Below, piece by piece: positions 4,572 to 5,198 of a DNA stretch of 5,198 bases (position 1 is its first letter; each line of letters opens with the position of its first letter). A program made the position numbers and the translations under genes. The DNA comes from Victivallales bacterium. GTDB taxonomy: Bacteria > Verrucomicrobiota > Lentisphaeria > Victivallales > UBA1829. The notes beneath the pieces were generated by a model. It did no database searches and was not told the origin of the DNA. It saw nothing but the letters and a program-made list of their open reading frames with translations. The stretch lies in NCBI GenBank assembly GCA_016285335.1, contig JAEEQO010000197.1, positions 1 through 5,198 of the forward strand, in the 5' to 3' direction.

Positions 4572-5198
4572 TTACTTGAACTGCACCCAGTCGACGTGCA
4601 TCAGGACGCCGTCGGGCATCGTGACGAAGAGATTGTGCACGCCCTTCAGCTGCTTCAGGACGGCGGCGGAGGCGTCCTGCCATTCGTCTTTTGCATTGAC
4701 CGGGATCCGCGCGATCAGGTCGCCGTCCACGGCGTCCGCATGGAACTCGATGACCCCGCTGCCGCCGACGCGCGCGAACACGTGGACGATGGCAGTCGAC
4801 AGGTCTTTTTCGCCGAAATCCACGCGGTCGTATTCGATCCAGATCGGACGGCGGTAGTTGTCTTTGTTGCGGAACACGGTCTTCCATCCGGCGAACGGGT
4901 CTTCCGTGCGGTTGTATTCGACCCATACGTGATTGGAGTCGCCGATGGCGGAATAGCGGTCGATCTGGATCTTGTTGGTCGCCGGCGTGACGCCCACGCC
5001 GCGCTGCGTCGGCACGATCTGCTGGATGGTGCCGTCTTCGTTGAACGTCAGATATTCGGCGCAGATGGAACGGTTCACGTCGTGTTCGCGGCAGTAGTCG
5101 TTGTGGTGGTAGAAGAAATACCACTGGCCCTTGTACTCCACCACGGAGTGATGGTTGGTCCAGCAGTCCGTGTTCTGCTCCATGATCTTGCCTTTGTA
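4572..5198 (-). CDS. GH43 glycoside hydrolase with C-terminal CBM6-like domain (C-terminal part)
   Basis: The frame is open from the right edge to TAA at 4574-4572, giving 208 residues of C-terminus; the start and signal peptide lie beyond the window. Residues 1-65 of the fragment end a GH43 beta-propeller: TNHHSVVEYKGQWYFFYH carries the family's conserved His, followed by NRSICAEYLTFNEDGTI. From about 78 to 208 there is a beta-sandwich resembling carbohydrate-binding module family 6, with YDRVDFGEKDL, VHVFARVGGSGVIEF, a W near 168 (DEW), GVHNLFVTM and the closing VDWVQFK. GH43-CBM6 proteins are usually extracellular arabinofuranosidases or xylosidases on arabinoxylan or arabinan. The catalytic acids lie outside the window, so activity cannot be confirmed. 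It shares the NH...GxWYxFYH block and TFNEDGTI with the GH43 at 1540-2592. The alpha/beta hydrolase follows 52 bp downstream. Confidence 0.87.
   Translation of the reverse strand, partial: YKGKIMEQNTDCWTNHHSVVEYKGQWYFFYHHNDYCREHDVNRSICAEYLTFNEDGTIQQIVPTQRGVGVTPATNKIQIDRYSAIGDSNHVWVEYNRTEDPFAGWKTVFRNKDNYRRPIWIEYDRVDFGEKDLSTAIVHVFARVGGSGVIEFHADAVDGDLIARIPVNAKDEWQDASAAVLKQLKGVHNLFVTMPDGVLMHVDWVQFK

Noticed and set aside
3959..4579. Plus-strand open frame opposite the alpha/beta hydrolase
   Set aside because: The hydrolase frame has the full catalytic triad and a strong ribosome-binding site; the opposite frame is an Arg/Pro-rich shadow.
4516..5124. Second minus-strand frame overlapping the GH43-CBM6 gene
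   Set aside because: Arg/Pro/His-rich out-of-frame translation without motifs, whereas the adjacent frame matches GH43 and CBM6 landmarks.

Overview
The window looks like chromosomal DNA from a GC-rich bacterium with secreted glycoside hydrolases of family 43 (GH43), as in polysaccharide-degrading anaerobes. A Lentisphaerota (Victivallales-like), other PVC-superphylum or Bacteroidota-type host would fit, but this is a guess from gene content and base composition and nothing here fixes the taxon. I see no insertion sequence, phage gene, CRISPR array, tRNA or rRNA.

Layout, left to right. (1) The C-terminal 178 residues of an ApgM-type cofactor-independent phosphoglycerate mutase run in from the left edge (+) and end at 539. 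(2) A convergent junction with three successive hairpins, the last a good bidirectional terminator (617-671). (3) A small single-pass membrane protein (-, 679-1230) of unknown function, carrying three in-frame copies of a 33-bp, 11-residue repeat (GMMPPAYMGGP). (4) A 309-bp AT-rich divergent intergenic region with hairpins and a probable promoter for the gene to its right. (5) A secreted single-domain GH43 enzyme (+, 1540-2592), followed 36 bp later by a low-molecular-weight protein-tyrosine phosphatase (+, 2629-3084) with no terminator seen between them. (6) A PaaI-like hotdog thioesterase (+, 3326-3832) with its own strong sigma70-like promoter, which overlaps an imperfect inverted repeat. 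(7) A convergent junction with a perfect 11-bp inverted repeat, one arm of which codes for the last residues of the next gene. (8) A two-gene minus-strand unit read from the right edge: a GH43 catalytic-domain C-terminus plus CBM6-like domain (4572-5198, N-terminus outside the window), then a cytoplasmic serine alpha/beta hydrolase (3899-4519).

The two GH43 proteins share related C-terminal sequence (NHxxVxxxxGxWYxFYH and the exact string TFNEDGTI). Both probably act on arabinose- or xylose-containing glycans outside the cytoplasm, and the minus-strand hydrolase may act on a product of that breakdown. The phosphatase, thioesterase and mutase have general metabolic or regulatory roles with no clear link to each other. 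Most of the window is ordinary. The least explained items are the repeat-bearing membrane protein and the inverted repeats at the two intergenic junctions around the thioesterase gene.
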